A stretch of DNA of 64,000 bases from Cytidiella melzeri (Eukaryota > Basidiomycota > Agaricomycetes > Polyporales > Irpicaceae): contig JABYQR010000081.1 of the NCBI GenBank assembly GCA_022592445.1, positions 78,028-142,027 of the forward strand, read 5' to 3'. A program made the translations under genes and the position numbers. Below the pieces are notes generated by a model. It saw nothing but the letters and a program-made list of their open reading frames with translations. It had not been told where the DNA came from and did no database searches. This document shows, piece after piece, positions 1 through 10,411 of this stretch (within the stretch, counting starts at the first letter, position 1; each line of letters starts with the position of its first letter).

Positions 1-62
1 ACCTCCGCCTCGTCATCCACATTGTGTCCCTGTCTGGCACATCGAGCCCCGTCTCCGTGTCA
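1..62 (+). repeat. 3' tail of an LTR (Gypsy family of this window)
   Basis: The first 62 bases match the last part of the solo LTR at 911-2167 and, in reverse, the start of the LTR at 60851-61608: the shared blocks around GTGTCCCTGTCT and GTCTCCGTGTCA end in TGTCA. The rest of this copy lies outside the window, so it could be a solo LTR or the end of a full element. Confidence 0.75.
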
Positions 63-905
63 GTATCCTTCAAAGCTATAATGGTGTCTGCCGATAGGTA
101 TGGAGGCGGGTAGGGAAGACAACAAGCCGCCAAGCATGTAAAGCTTGGTATGGACTTTGTCTGAGCTGGCTATCCCATTCATAGATGACAGGGGTGGATT
201 GTGCTGCACAGCACAACTTGGGCGGTGGGTGGTGGGTGGTGGTACAGGTAAAAGCAAAGCCTTAGCATTAATCAATTCTCTTACTGTATGACTATGGATT
301 GTATATTACTGCATAAAAATGGAACTGCTATGTATGACCATGCATTCATGTTGTTATTCTAGGTTTTCCGCCTCATTTTTGTTTGTATCCATTTGTTCCT
401 GCCGCCCACCTTTTGTCATTCCATGCAGATTATGTCGCAGAGCAACTGCTGCTATGCTGATTACCCTAACAAGGCCTAACAAGGGAGTGAAGTAGATATC
501 AAAGGGGGGTAGATCTCCAATGACGACAACAAGGTGAAAGTCAATGATGAGCAGGCAAAGCAGGTACTGAGACCGGATACTAGCAGTGCAAATGATAGAG
601 TTAATAAGGTGTGATACTAAGTTACATGCAGTAACTCACCTAGCAGTGCAAATGACAGAGAGGTCAAGATGCAGAGCTAGGAAGAGTAAGGTCTACTATA
701 TATACTGTGTCTGGATGGTCTGTGTGCAAGTTCCCACACTAGGGACTGGAGTAACAATATAACAATAACGGACCAGGATAACAATCAGGGATCAGGGTAC
801 ATAGAACAATAGAACAATAGAACAATAGAACAAGAACAATAGAGCAATAGAAACTAGGGGAATCTGTTAAGACTGACTATCGTCAAAGGACAAGTTGTCA
901 GGTCA
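63..905. other. no gene seen; LTR-flanking repeat debris and an (AGAACAAT)n run
   Basis: No coding signal was found. A short tandem array based on AGAACAAT lies at about 802-851, and similar ACAATAG-rich stretches recur at about 2880-3000, suggesting that both stretches derive from the same older element. The small ORF on the minus strand at 60-275 has no recognisable product. Confidence 0.5.
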
Positions 906-1117
906 GAACCTGTCATGGATGGCCTGACTAGCCCTTAATTTTCGCAATTTACCTCTTGTTTTTATCTATAAAACTCCGGGCTGCAGCTTAGTTGCAACCT
1001 TTCCTGCATAAACTCCTTTGCACGTCTATTAAGCGCCCGTATCATGTGGCTTAGACGCTCCACACGGTCACATTACTTGCTACTACGTCACACTGGCATG
1101 TGACTTAGCTTAAGTAA

Positions 1118-1674
1118 CAAAGTGGAATATGTGTGCGAGGGGTAGAGGCTGTTAAGCTTCGAAGATGAGTCTTATTATTCTTGCTGCTTCAGCAGCTCTG
1201 CTTATATACATGTCTGTATCTACTTATGTAAGCGACTACTATGCATGTCTACTTCAGCTATTCTACTGTACTACTAAGTGCATGACTCATGCATGACTCA
1301 TGCTATGAGTGCATGACTCATGCATGACTCATTGTATGACTAGACTCAGCACTTGTACCAGAGGTGTACATAATGAGTAAATGACTCATGCTAGTACTTG
1401 TCCTCAGATGTATGCTTTAGGCATCCTCTGGAGTCATACGTGCTTTCCATGTCATTTCCTATGCTACTAGAACACAGGTGTACATATATGTATAGTATTA
1501 CTACAACCCATATCTGTACGTCTCAGCTAATGTGATGGTTACTACTAGAGTTTCCATATACGGCTGCATAATTCCCATACTAAGACTGTGGGAACTCTGC
1601 TACCTAAAGTGTCCTTGTAATAAGGCGTGGGTAACTACATATCATATCATATTATATTATATATAGTTTTAACA
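1118..1674. mobile_element. 557-bp insertion inside the solo LTR (unclassified)
   Basis: Compared with the LTR at 60851-61608, the sequence between TTAAGTAA (1110-1117) and TTAAGTGA (1675-1682) is extra. The two 8-bp flanks look like a target duplication with one change. No terminal inverted repeat and no coding frame are visible. A hAT-type MITE (8-bp duplications) or an LTR fragment are both possible. Confidence 0.55.
1283..1388. promoter_or_regulatory. cluster of five TGACTCA (bZIP/AP-1/Gcn4-like) sites
   Basis: TGACTCA occurs at 1283-1289, 1294-1300, 1314-1320, 1325-1331 and 1382-1388, mostly within repeats of GCATGACTCAT. TGACTCA is the classical target of Gcn4/AP-1 bZIP factors. The cluster sits in the insertion within the LTR, so it may be a regulatory segment brought in by that insertion. 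Binding is inferred. Confidence 0.45.
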
Positions 1675-2178
1675 TTAAGTGAAACCACATGGCTACAGAA
1701 CACATGGCTCAGCCCATAGGTAGGGTTTGACGTCATAGATACCATCCACATGGGCTCCTTATTGTTCTTTCCCTATTGTTCTCTTTATGGAAGGATGTTC
1801 TCACAGGTGTGGGAATGGAATACAATAGTTGGTCTGCTTTTAGATAGATTCTCTCACGAGTAGAGTTCTTGGCAAGGACTAGACAATAGCTATTGTTCTC
1901 CTTTAGGTAGTTCTTTTGTTCTTCGTTCACACGGCTTCTTGCAAAGCCTGCCCTCAACATGGTCTGTGCACAGGTCCCTGAAGTCTATATATACTGCTGC
2001 ATGTACGCTCCTAGCCCCGATCTCGACCTCTTGGTCTTTACTGGGCTAGATAACTTGTATAAAGTCTGATAGCTGGTGAGAGCACTGTGCTACACGCCTG
2101 CCACCACCTCCTCGTTGATATTCACTTCGTGTCCCTGTCTGTCACGTTGAGCCTTGTCTCCGTGTCAGAACCCCTTGG

Positions 2179-3102
2179 TGTAACTACACACAAGGTCGTA
2201 TGATGGTCTAGGCCACGTAGTCGCTGTCAAGCACAGTGGCAGACAGATGGTGGATTGCTAGAAGGAATATTGATACGAAGTGGATAGACTGAGGTTCTAG
2301 CCCCATGTCTAGCGGCTATTTATACATGTTGACCTGACTACTTTTGGACCAGTCTGAAGTAATGGTAGCAAATCGGAGGAATAGAAAGGAGGAACAATAC
2401 ACAGAGAACAATCACTGCTTTGGAAAGCCAATGGGAGAAAAGACCATCAAGGTGCGGCAATCAGGGACAATAGAAAAGTGAGCCATGAGGCGAAGATCAA
2501 TAGAGAAGGGTTTGAACCCAAAACAGGAGATGAACAGGGTTGGACCCAAACCAGGGGATAGACGGGGTTGGACCCAAACCAGGGGATAGACGGGGTTGGA
2601 CCCAATGGAATGGTAACAGAGGTATGGAAAGTTTGAGGGTTGAACCAAGGCAATGGTAACCAATTGGAGTTAGGTCCGAGGTTTGAATGGACACAGGGAG
2701 ACAACCAATGACATAATAGCCATGTTGGACGGAGGCAATGTGGATCAGGGAATGGGGGAGGAAGGACGAGTTGGATCGTCATGGCAAATGTAAAGAAGAT
2801 AACTAGTTATCAGGACAATCAAAGAAGTGAAGAAAAATAATAGGGTGTGAAGACCGTTTGTAACAGAATCCCTGGGGAATCCCTGACAATAGACGAGAGA
2901 CAATAGACAGGAAACAATAGGACAATAGGACAATAGGAACTGGGGGAATCCCTGGGGAACACCTAACAATGGAAGAAGAACAATAGAACAATAGCCTAGG
3001 TTGATCTGGAACCACTCCAGGTTGAGTCCAATGTTTGGGTCTGGACTATTGATAAACAAGGCAGGATGTCATGTGACCTGGGTTAGGGTTAGGTCCGTTA
3101 CA
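2179..3102 (-). mobile_element. LTR-like block, TGTAAC...GTTACA, minus orientation
   Basis: Read on the minus strand the block begins TGTAACGGACC and ends GTAGTTACA, giving short inverted TG/CA ends, with a TATA-like TATAAATAG near 2320. It contains GACAATAG-type microsatellite DNA and a 28-bp tandem repeat. No matching target duplication was found at its ends and no second copy is in the window, so the LTR call is tentative. It abuts the solo LTR. Confidence 0.4.
2508..2605. repeat. tandem repeat, 28-bp unit, about 3.5 copies
   Basis: The unit begins GGGTTGGACCCAAACCAGGG and repeats every 28 bases; the two central copies are identical and the first is diverged. The overlapping open frames rich in proline are products of this repeat, not genes. 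Confidence 0.8.
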
Positions 3103-4201
3103 ATTTCTAGCCGGAAAATAAGCGCTCTAGATAAGTGCCTGATACTGTAAACTTTTGACTGTGATGGAAAAATCTGGTCTCTGTTGGACTATCCATGTCA
3201 GATTACTCGTTTTGTATTTCTCTTCTAATCTTATCCACCTTTGTAAAGTAATATAAAAACCATGTAACTTTTGTATCTATTCTATTGAATAACATTGTGT
3301 TCCTCTAATCTGAGTCCCCTCCCGTGCGCACATCAAAACCCTGCAATTACAACAATTCATTTTTGAGCCTGAACTTCAGCAATTTTCGCGGGCCGCATGT
3401 ATTTTACCACTGACGGCGGGAGGCGCTTTCATGGTTATTAACCTGACCTCCACTGACCATCCATTTAATAACACATTATTTACCTGAGGTTATAACCCTG
3501 GGTTATGAACCTACCCCAGAGCTGTAATATTGTTCTTAAAAAATTGCGCAAGCTGTGACACTGCGCTTGATGACAGCACTTTGGAACGTGCCGAACAAAG
3601 TCTGAATACGCCGATGTGACGATCTCACCAATCTGTACAAAAAAGGGGACCCATTTTGCAACATGTCTCGATGCCGGCAACGTTCCGCTCGTTGTGAAGC
3701 CCGTACAATTCTCTCCGGAAAGCATCAATCAGAGGATAATCTAATTTCTCATAAAAGTCCGATTCAAAGTGACGAGATGTGCATTTAATACTCATAACTG
3801 TTTGCTAAAGGGGTCCAACGACAGTACGACAGTGAACACAAAGTGGTCGTGATCATGAGATGAATTGAACTGGTTGAAGGAGTTGAACCGCCAGAATAAG
3901 CGCCATATTACAGCTTGCGCTTTCACCACCTCTGCTGTGACACAGTCGTCTGTTTCTGCACCTCAATACCACTTGGTATTACCGAGGCAATCTCCTCCAA
4001 TATCCTAGCTCAAGTATATGACCACACAGCTGAGCCAACATTTTATTTGGCTCGCGGAACGGACCACGCAAGCTCAACGACCTTCTGGACGGCGCAAGGT
4101 TTGCAAAGAGCTGTAAAGGCTGTATAGAACCCCAGGAGTTGGTATATCTGTGCGTTACCTCTGGCTGTCATCTACATACACTGTTGACTCTTCAGTAGAA
4201 C
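3103..4201. other. intergenic; upstream region of the AUR1 homologue
   Basis: No coding signal is recognisable. The ORF at 3480-3728 (minus) and the one at 3915-4127 (plus) are short and match nothing known. The segment next to 4202 presumably holds the AUR1 promoter, but no clear TATA box is seen. Confidence 0.4.
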
Positions 4202-5560
4202 ATGAGTAGTCTCCCAGGGCTTCTGCGCAGAGTATGGACGGCTTTCGTAGCAGCAGTAGGGCGGCTGGACAAGTCCCTGTCACCAAGCGACACATACAAA
4301 AAGTTCAGAAAACATAATTTCACTCTTTCAGACAGTATCTACCTCTTCCAAATATTCCTGGCTACTTTCTGGTTGGCGATCATGCAAGTTCCCGGCTACC
4401 CTTTCAAACTGCTGATACCCCTTCTATTTACCATTGCCCTCATTATCCCGTTCACCTCGCAGTTCTTCGTACCCGCCAGCCCTATATTCTCCTATCTGCT
4501 GGCCTTTTACAGCAATCGTTTCATACCTGCGTCATTCCGTCCAGGTGTGTCGGTCGTAGTCCTACCTACCCTCGAATCCGTGCTATACGGTGCGAACATC
4601 TCGTCTATCCTCACCCGCTTTACACACCCCATCTTGGACATCATGGCTTGGATACCCTACGGCGTAGGCCACTACATCATTCCCTTCGTCGTCGCGGCCT
4701 TTCTATGGCTTTTCCGTCCCAAGGAGGCACTTCATCAATGGGCTCGTATCTTTGGGTACGTCAACATGATCGGCGTCCTCACCCAAATCCTCCTTCCTAC
4801 TGCTCCGCCATGGTACGAAGTCGTTCACGGGCTCACGCCAGCCAACTACGGTATGCATGGTTCCCCAGGAGGACTATTGCGCATTGACAGGCTCTTTGGG
4901 GGCAACGGCTACACCGCCGCCTTCACCAACTCTCCCCTTCCATTCGGCGCTTTCCCCTCTCTGCACGCAGGCTGTGGTACACTCGAGGCCCTATTCATCT
5001 CCCACTTCTTTCCGTCTATGACTCATTATGCCTGGACATACGTTGCGGTGTTATTTTGGGCAACCATGTACATGACACACCACTACCTCATCGACGTCGT
5101 TGGCGGGGCCTGCCTTGCTGTAGCATGTTTCTACTTGTTGCTACCGGACGAACTCAAGGGGCCGATGGCGACTGCGCCTCCAGGTGGATCGGGAGCCAAC
5201 GGATACGGCGGACGTCGATCCAAGTACGAAGTATATGACTTGGAGGACCCGTTACGGTCCGGCGGCGGTCGGGGAAATGGGCATCTGATGCGCGATGCGG
5301 ATTACGAGTTGGAAGAGGGGTCTGAGAGGGAGTCGGACGACGAGGAAATGGACATCACGTATCGTTCCCCAATCCCTAATGGCCCTAACTCTGCCACGCC
5401 CCTTGTCAGACCAGGAGGAACTGCAGATCCGAAGAAAAGTCATCGGCATACGGCAAGCATTGCTAGCTTGATTAGATCAGAGGAGAGGGCTGAGGAAGGG
5501 TGGAGTCCTATCACCAGCTCGTTCAACTTCCCACCGACGCCTACTCGCGGAGAGCGCTAG
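4202..5560 (+). CDS. AUR1: inositol phosphorylceramide synthase catalytic subunit
   Basis: A single-exon gene of 452 codons. AUR1 transfers phosphoinositol from phosphatidylinositol to ceramide in the Golgi, the committed step of fungal complex sphingolipid synthesis and the target of aureobasidin A. The protein has several hydrophobic membrane spans in residues 45-180 and two PAP2-superfamily motifs: PSLHAG with His255, and HHYLIDVVGG with His294 and Asp298. These fall at the same residue numbers as the catalytic triad reported for yeast Aur1. The block around GMHGSPGGLLRID (about 219-231) is also typical of the family. After the last span there is a hydrophilic, acidic cytoplasmic tail (about 320-452), longer than in the 401-residue yeast protein. 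The start codon gives a full N-terminus. It is convergent with the exchanger gene downstream. Confidence 0.95.
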   Translation: MSSLPGLLRRVWTAFVAAVGRLDKSLSPSDTYKKFRKHNFTLSDSIYLFQIFLATFWLAIMQVPGYPFKLLIPLLFTIALIIPFTSQFFVPASPIFSYLLAFYSNRFIPASFRPGVSVVVLPTLESVLYGANISSILTRFTHPILDIMAWIPYGVGHYIIPFVVAAFLWLFRPKEALHQWARIFGYVNMIGVLTQILLPTAPPWYEVVHGLTPANYGMHGSPGGLLRIDRLFGGNGYTAAFTNSPLPFGAFPSLHAGCGTLEALFISHFFPSMTHYAWTYVAVLFWATMYMTHHYLIDVVGGACLAVACFYLLLPDELKGPMATAPPGGSGANGYGGRRSKYEVYDLEDPLRSGGGRGNGHLMRDADYELEEGSERESDDEEMDITYRSPIPNGPNSATPLVRPGGTADPKKSHRHTASIASLIRSEERAEEGWSPITSSFNFPPTPTRGER

Positions 5561-5803
5561 AGCGCTTGAACACGTGTTGCTTGTATGTTATAGTAGACTC
5601 TGGCGTGAGGACATAGCTAGCAACAGTGTTGGTGGTTTGGGTGAAATTTGACTCTAGACTGCACAAGTACAATATCAACAATGAGGGGGAGCGCAGCGTT
5701 ACAGAAAACATGAGCAATAGGATACATATGTAACAACAAATGAAGAATGAATGAGAATGTGAGCTAGAGTTCCATGTTAACAACAAGATAAACCCCGTCG
5801 ACC

Positions 5804-8178
5804 TCAAAGCGAGCGCTGAAAGAATCGTGCAGCCTGCGGCAAGGCCTCGCCACCGCCTTCACCAGCTCCCTCGCCTGCAAGGGCTTCTGCAACGCTTCCA
5901 GGACAGTTTAACATCAGTTGGAGTTCTGGCTGCCCCACGTAGAACCATGCACAAATTGCCTGCATCCACACTGGCGCATTAGCCCACAATATCACTTAAA
6001 ATAGAGCTTACGTACGATCATAATGTAGAAGCAAACCAGAATCATGCCCTGGAGGTGAACAAATGTCAGTTACACTGCAAATTGTACATGATCCTCAAGC
6101 GTAGCGTAGACGAACCTCGACCCAGTTGGTCTTAGAGTCGGCGGTGACATAGTTGACAAGGAAGCACGAGCCAAAGACGATTGCGAGCTCGAAGTAGTCT
6201 ACAGCGCAATTCACCCATGGTCAGTTCGCTTTACTCTTTGTCAATGCCAACCACAGCCACTCACCAAACAAAAAATGCATCGGCTTGTCAACCCACCAAC
6301 CAAGCAGTACAAGAAACGGCATCCAGAACAACGTGAATTGGATACTAAGGTCGATGGCGCGGCCTTTGGCAAGGGATGACGGGACCATGGTTTTCTTTCC
6401 GCGAACGTGATTGATGAGCGACAGGGCAAAGAACGCGATGGCCACGACGCCGTCGGCAGAGAAGGAAACAACAGGGAGTAAGATGAGGCCGAACCACCTA
6501 TGCACGACACGACAAACGTCAGAAGAATATATTGAAAGTAAGTCGACGACGTTTGTACGCACTCCTCTTCTATGTTCCCGGATTCCCGAACACTCTCGAT
6601 GCTTTCGACGAGCTGCGTAATTCACCACTTCAGTCATGGACTGATTCTGCTCTTGAAGGATACTCACAAATTCTGCAGTGGTGGACATGATTGCAACAGT
6701 CACTACCAGCAAGACAATGCACGCCCACGGATTGATCTCGGGCTCCTCAACGTTCGATTGGTGTTCTTTAAATTTCACCTCTTGCGGGGCGTTCGGTGCA
6801 AGCTTGAGTGCGTTTCCTTGGCCTGGCGGGTTATGCAGGTAGACTCTAGATAGAATGTATCTGGACCGTCACTTTGATCACTATGCTGACTTCTGCGATT
6901 ATGACAAGCATTGAGACACACACACTAGGAGAAGCACAACAGCCAAGCCACGGCTCATCTGGAGGATTTGTTGTCTGGTACTGTCTGTAAGCAGTTCGCC
7001 GGAATAATCTGCGACGCCGTTGGTTGCGACGGATTGAGCACCGCGATCCAAAGAAGCAAAGAATGCGGTAGGGAGGAGAATCGTCAGGACACTTTGTGGA
7101 CCAAGGTCAGCCGGACATAGCAAGACGGGAACGGATGAGACCAACCCAACAGCTAATAGTGAATGATTTAGTTCGGTATGGTGGGGATGCAGGCTTTGTT
7201 CCAGTATCTGAGCTCCTCCAGCGAGAAAGGCGGTCCCGGGTATGAGCAGCAAGTGGAGGATGACGACTCCTGCGGTTTATGAGCGAACTATACAAGCTAT
7301 TGGTACTATCACCTCAATACATACCAATGATTGTCGCTTGCAGCAGACGAAGTCTGCATCATCCATTAGTTAGTCTAGATCGGAAGAGGTGCTCTTAAGC
7401 TGGATTTGCTACTCACTCGCACTTTAACAGCAGCGCGATGGCCAAGGCGGCTTCCACTGCACTGTGTCGATATTCAGTGATGTTGGGGTACAGCAGTTCG
7501 TCAGCAAAGGGCGCACTTGTTCAAGGTGATGATGACCAGATCGCCAAGGGATACTCCGAGGTACAAGGCCATCTGCTCGCCATTCCAGTCGAACAATTGT
7601 TCCAGTGGGATAATGGATACGAAGCAAACTATATTGTTTTGAGTTCAGGGCTCGAAGACTCGCGAACCATGATGCTCACGTGCAAATGTTAGTTCAGTAG
7701 GCCAATTGCCACGGAGGCTCATGAAATGAGACACCCATGCAATAGGTATAACCAGGAGAAGGATGTTAAGCCCTGCATGTCGAATAAGATGATTCGCCAT
7801 GACTTCAGGCGCACAACACTCACACGACGATAACAGGACATTCTTTCCACTCTCTGCCCAGCCAGGTACCCGTCTGCCTTTCCCTGTCAACCGATGCCAG
7901 AATAGCTGCTCACGTTTCACGAGTTCTGCATACAGCGTGTCCTGGTGGTGTGAACTTCTGGTCGTACTTCGGGTTGCATCGGCATCAGCATGAGCGTCCT
8001 GAGTGTTTCTGTAGTCAGCCATGTTGGGTGATGAATGTTCCAGTTTGAGGCTGTCATGCGAATCAGTGGTTGCAGCTTGCATGTTTCTATGTCCACGCTC
8101 GATGTCGCTCATGGAGGTCCTACGATCGGCCGCCTTTGTTTCGACGTTGTTTGCACCTTGAACTGGCTTTTCTGACAT
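5804..8178 (-). CDS. Ca2+/H+ exchanger (CAX/VCX1 family), vacuolar
   Basis: Spliced gene read on the minus strand: exons 8178-7824, 7772-7680, 7628-7517, 7461-7417, 7353-7325, 7269-6924, 6845-6668, 6612-6563, 6497-6265, 6198-6116, 6048-6016 and 5959-5804 (570 residues). CAX proteins use the vacuolar proton gradient to move Ca2+ into the vacuole. The product has a hydrophilic N-terminus of about 115 residues, then the CAX core. The first half keeps N187-A-V-E190 (normally GNAVE) and AFLAGG; the second half keeps ESIE at 389-392, GLILLPVV and WWVDKPMHFLF, and ends in a normal last span. In the second repeat the usual GNAAEH is replaced by SFSADG, so one of the two conserved acidic motifs is changed from Glu to Asp. 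I chose Met at 8178 because the in-frame codons upstream lie in a pyrimidine-rich leader. Confidence 0.88.
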
Positions 8179-8715
8179 CGAAATGCGCAAGATGAAGAGA
8201 GCAGCGGCAGAGAAAGAGGACAGGGAGAGAAAGAGGAGGCAGGGAGAGAGATAGGGACTTGCCAACGTGTCCAAGTCAATTGCTTGCTAAGTCCCCGTCG
8301 CGTGCCGCCAAGATGCCAAGCCAGTTTTTGTGAAGAATGAGGGACGTGCTGTTCCAGACCCTGGGTACTTATCATATTATAACTTTGCCACTGCGAACGC
8401 CTTGTCATGAGCAGGGAAGACCGGCAACATGCTGTCACGGCGCAAGTAAAGCTCTCATCGTGAACGGTGGCTGGCGGTGAGCGGCGAGATGAATCGAAAT
8501 CGTGGATAGCAACTTGGGGTGCGCGGGTGTGCTTAAAGTGAGTGACACAATCTCATGACTTTGGATTGAAGAAGTGTTGGCGAGTGTAGTTCACAGGTTG
8601 GCCATTCGCGCAGTGACTGAGTGAGCGCGTAGTGGATTCGAACTCAGTCTAAACCTCATGCAGGGCTCATTCAGTTTCCGCACCACCCCGCAGTGCGCAT
8701 CCAAAAAAGGCTCAG
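8179..8715. other. intergenic region between the exchanger and the broken methyltransferase
   Basis: It contains the CT-rich leader of the exchanger gene (about 8180-8275, pyrimidine-rich on the minus strand). No other gene or repeat is seen. Confidence 0.45.
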
Positions 8716-9442
8716 ATGAACCATCAAGCCACAGTGTTAGAAACATTCCCCCGGTCCAAGGTCCCGCTCCTCTTATCTCCCATCATCCAACATGAGCTGA
8801 GCAACGCATTCGGCTTACTCCGCGATATGATCTTTGTCGTTCGCCTTGCATTTCTTCTTACATTACGCGAAGTCATTCGCGCACCGTGGCGGCTCGTCCA
8901 ACCAATTCAATTATCTCGACTGTTCAAGCTCTACGTGTGGGCAGTCTTCGGCAACGTGTTGACGAGAATTGTAGAGAGGTGAAAACCTCGCTCATAACAC
9001 CACATGCGTGTGGTGTAGTCCTTGATGTGGGCGCAGGTGAGTTCTGCTTCTAATTCAAGTTCTGTGGCACAGGGTCGTTATGTATACTGTCTCCTAATAC
9101 ATGACACGGCCATACCGTGAGCTACCTCGACAAAGCCAAAGTCACGAAATACGTCGCCCTCGAGCCCAACATCCACATGAACTCAAAGATACGCAAGGTT
9201 GCAGACGCAGCAGGGTTCATCAAGGACGTACAATGCTGTTCTATGAGCATGTTCGACATCGCCGCCAGGATGTCTTGTGGTGACAACGCTTCTGGACACC
9301 CATCTGGAGAAGAGTGTTTGATGGTCGCTGTCTAGATCATCCAACGGACATGATAATCGACGCGCTGGACATTTGGGACCAGAAAGAGATAGTTGGAGAG
9401 GAAGGAGAGGAATCTCTTTACACACAGTATTGGGCGACTTAA
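8716..9442 (+). pseudogene. broken SAM-dependent methyltransferase
   Basis: The start reads as a small fungal class I methyltransferase: a hydrophobic N-terminal segment, then the motif I stretch VVLDVGA, and after an intron GHTVSYLDK and KYVALEPN (the acidic loop binding the cofactor). Four lesions are visible. A one-base frame slip occurs near 8975. The intron starting at about 9035 has no AG where the next exon should begin (about 9110). Roughly 80 residues normally found between GFIKD and FYEHV are missing (near 9225). An in-frame TGA falls in the conserved LWWQRFWTP region (9281-9283). The C-terminal part then stays open to a TAA at 9440-9442. The original frame is recognisable, so inactivation is fairly recent. 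Confidence 0.78.
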
Positions 9443-10411
9443 GAGAGCTTCCGTGGTAGTCGCGTAAGCACTCTGGGCACTGTCTAGCCATCGCAACCAG
9501 ATACATTGCTCTTGCTAGCAACGACCGTACTGGTAAAGAGCCGCAGTGGATAACCAAAGGGCTTGGTCTATTGGGCAGGGCTCGATAACCTGCTGCCGTT
9601 ATGCATGAAGACTTGTTTTAATGGAGACAGTACATCCTTCCACGTGTACAATAGAGCAGTCATCAGTAGCATATTCAAGTTATCTACTTTTCCAAGCAAC
9701 TTGAATATGCTGCTGATGGAAGACATGCGTCGTTAGCTGACCCCGCGGCGCCGTAGGGATTCCTCAAGCCTCGAAGATGCCCGAGTGCACCTGTGTCCTA
9801 TTTTGCCAAAACTGCCGGCTTCGGAAGATTGAGGCAGTGGTTCAAGTCTGTAACATCTGCCAGATGCCCCGACAACCACGCTTGCGCCTCGTGCCTGTTT
9901 TTGACAGTTGCGGTGATGTAACTTACTGTACCAAATCCCGCAGGCACCCCTCCAAGGCATATAACGCCCCACAAAGAGATCCCTTGTCATTTGACAACCG
10001 TATAGGCAGCAACCCCAAAACGAGCTGTAACGTTCGTGCAACGTGTTCATGGTGACGAATACTAGGTAAAGAGAGCGACCTCAAAAAGGTCAATCGAATG
10101 CGCTCAGTGTTCACCCTGAATCATACCAAAGCATACCCAGAGACAACTGAGGTGGCCCGTTTGAGCTGATCTTCGGCACTAGTCACCAGGATGGCGAGAC
10201 GAGGTCAATCCTGGCTGGCAGATCTCCGCAGCGACTCGAGTCATGCCTTGTGACGCCTGCGTAACAGCGTCAGCCAACGTTAGGGATCACGGTCACAGTC
10301 ACAACCTTATATATATAATTGAGGCTCGCTGGCCTTATCGCGACTCTCGTTCTCCCTTCATCTTCTACGGAGGGCGAACAACACTTGTCTACCAATTACA
10401 CTCTCACAAAC
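9443..10411. other. intergenic; contains a hairpin and the fungalysin promoter
   Basis: No convincing gene. The ORFs at 9777-10055 (plus) and 9733-10050 (minus) overlap each other and resemble nothing known. A TATATATA stretch at about 10309-10316 lies some 100 bases before the fungalysin ATG and is a plausible TATA element. Confidence 0.45.
9661..9718. repeat. 21-bp imperfect inverted repeat (hairpin)
   Basis: The arms at 9661-9681 and 9698-9718 are reverse complements with one mismatch, separated by 16 bases. The stem is AT-rich and has no T-run, so it is not a typical terminator. It may be the remnant of a small foldback element or a structured RNA. Confidence 0.6.

Larger units (their letters stand above)
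911..2167 (+). mobile_element. solo LTR of a Ty3/Gypsy element, interrupted by a 557-bp insertion
   Basis: The sequence starts TGTCATGG and ends TGTCA, and is bounded by an exact 5-bp target duplication GAACC (906-910 and 2168-2172). It matches the LTR at 60851-61608 in inverted orientation along both outer parts. No polypurine tract or internal domain lies between the duplications, so this is a solo LTR left by LTR-LTR recombination. It is 1257 bp against 758 bp for the other copy; most of the difference is the insertion at 1118-1674. The antisense ORF at 1733-1960 recurs in the other LTR and is taken as part of the LTR, not a gene. Confidence 0.88.

Noticed and set aside
60..275. 71-residue minus ORF at the left end
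   Set aside because: No domain, signal or conservation; lies in LTR-flanking DNA.
1733..1960. 75-residue ORF (minus), repeated almost identically at 61124-61351 (plus)
   Set aside because: It runs antisense through both LTR copies and has no similarity to known proteins; its conservation reflects the shared LTR.
2412..3059. overlapping proline- and leucine-rich ORFs on the minus strand
   Set aside because: They are readings of the 28-bp tandem repeat and ACAATAG microsatellite.
3079..3093. telomere-like GGGTTAGGGTTAGG (also near 26935)
   Set aside because: Only about two units occur, inside repeats in the interior of a gene-rich region, so they are not telomeric arrays.
6221..6853. long ORFs on both strands over the exchanger gene
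   Set aside because: Other frames of the exchanger exons, or exons read through into introns.
9733..10055. two overlapping ORFs of about 100 residues on opposite strands
   Set aside because: Neither has a domain, splice partners or a plausible promoter.
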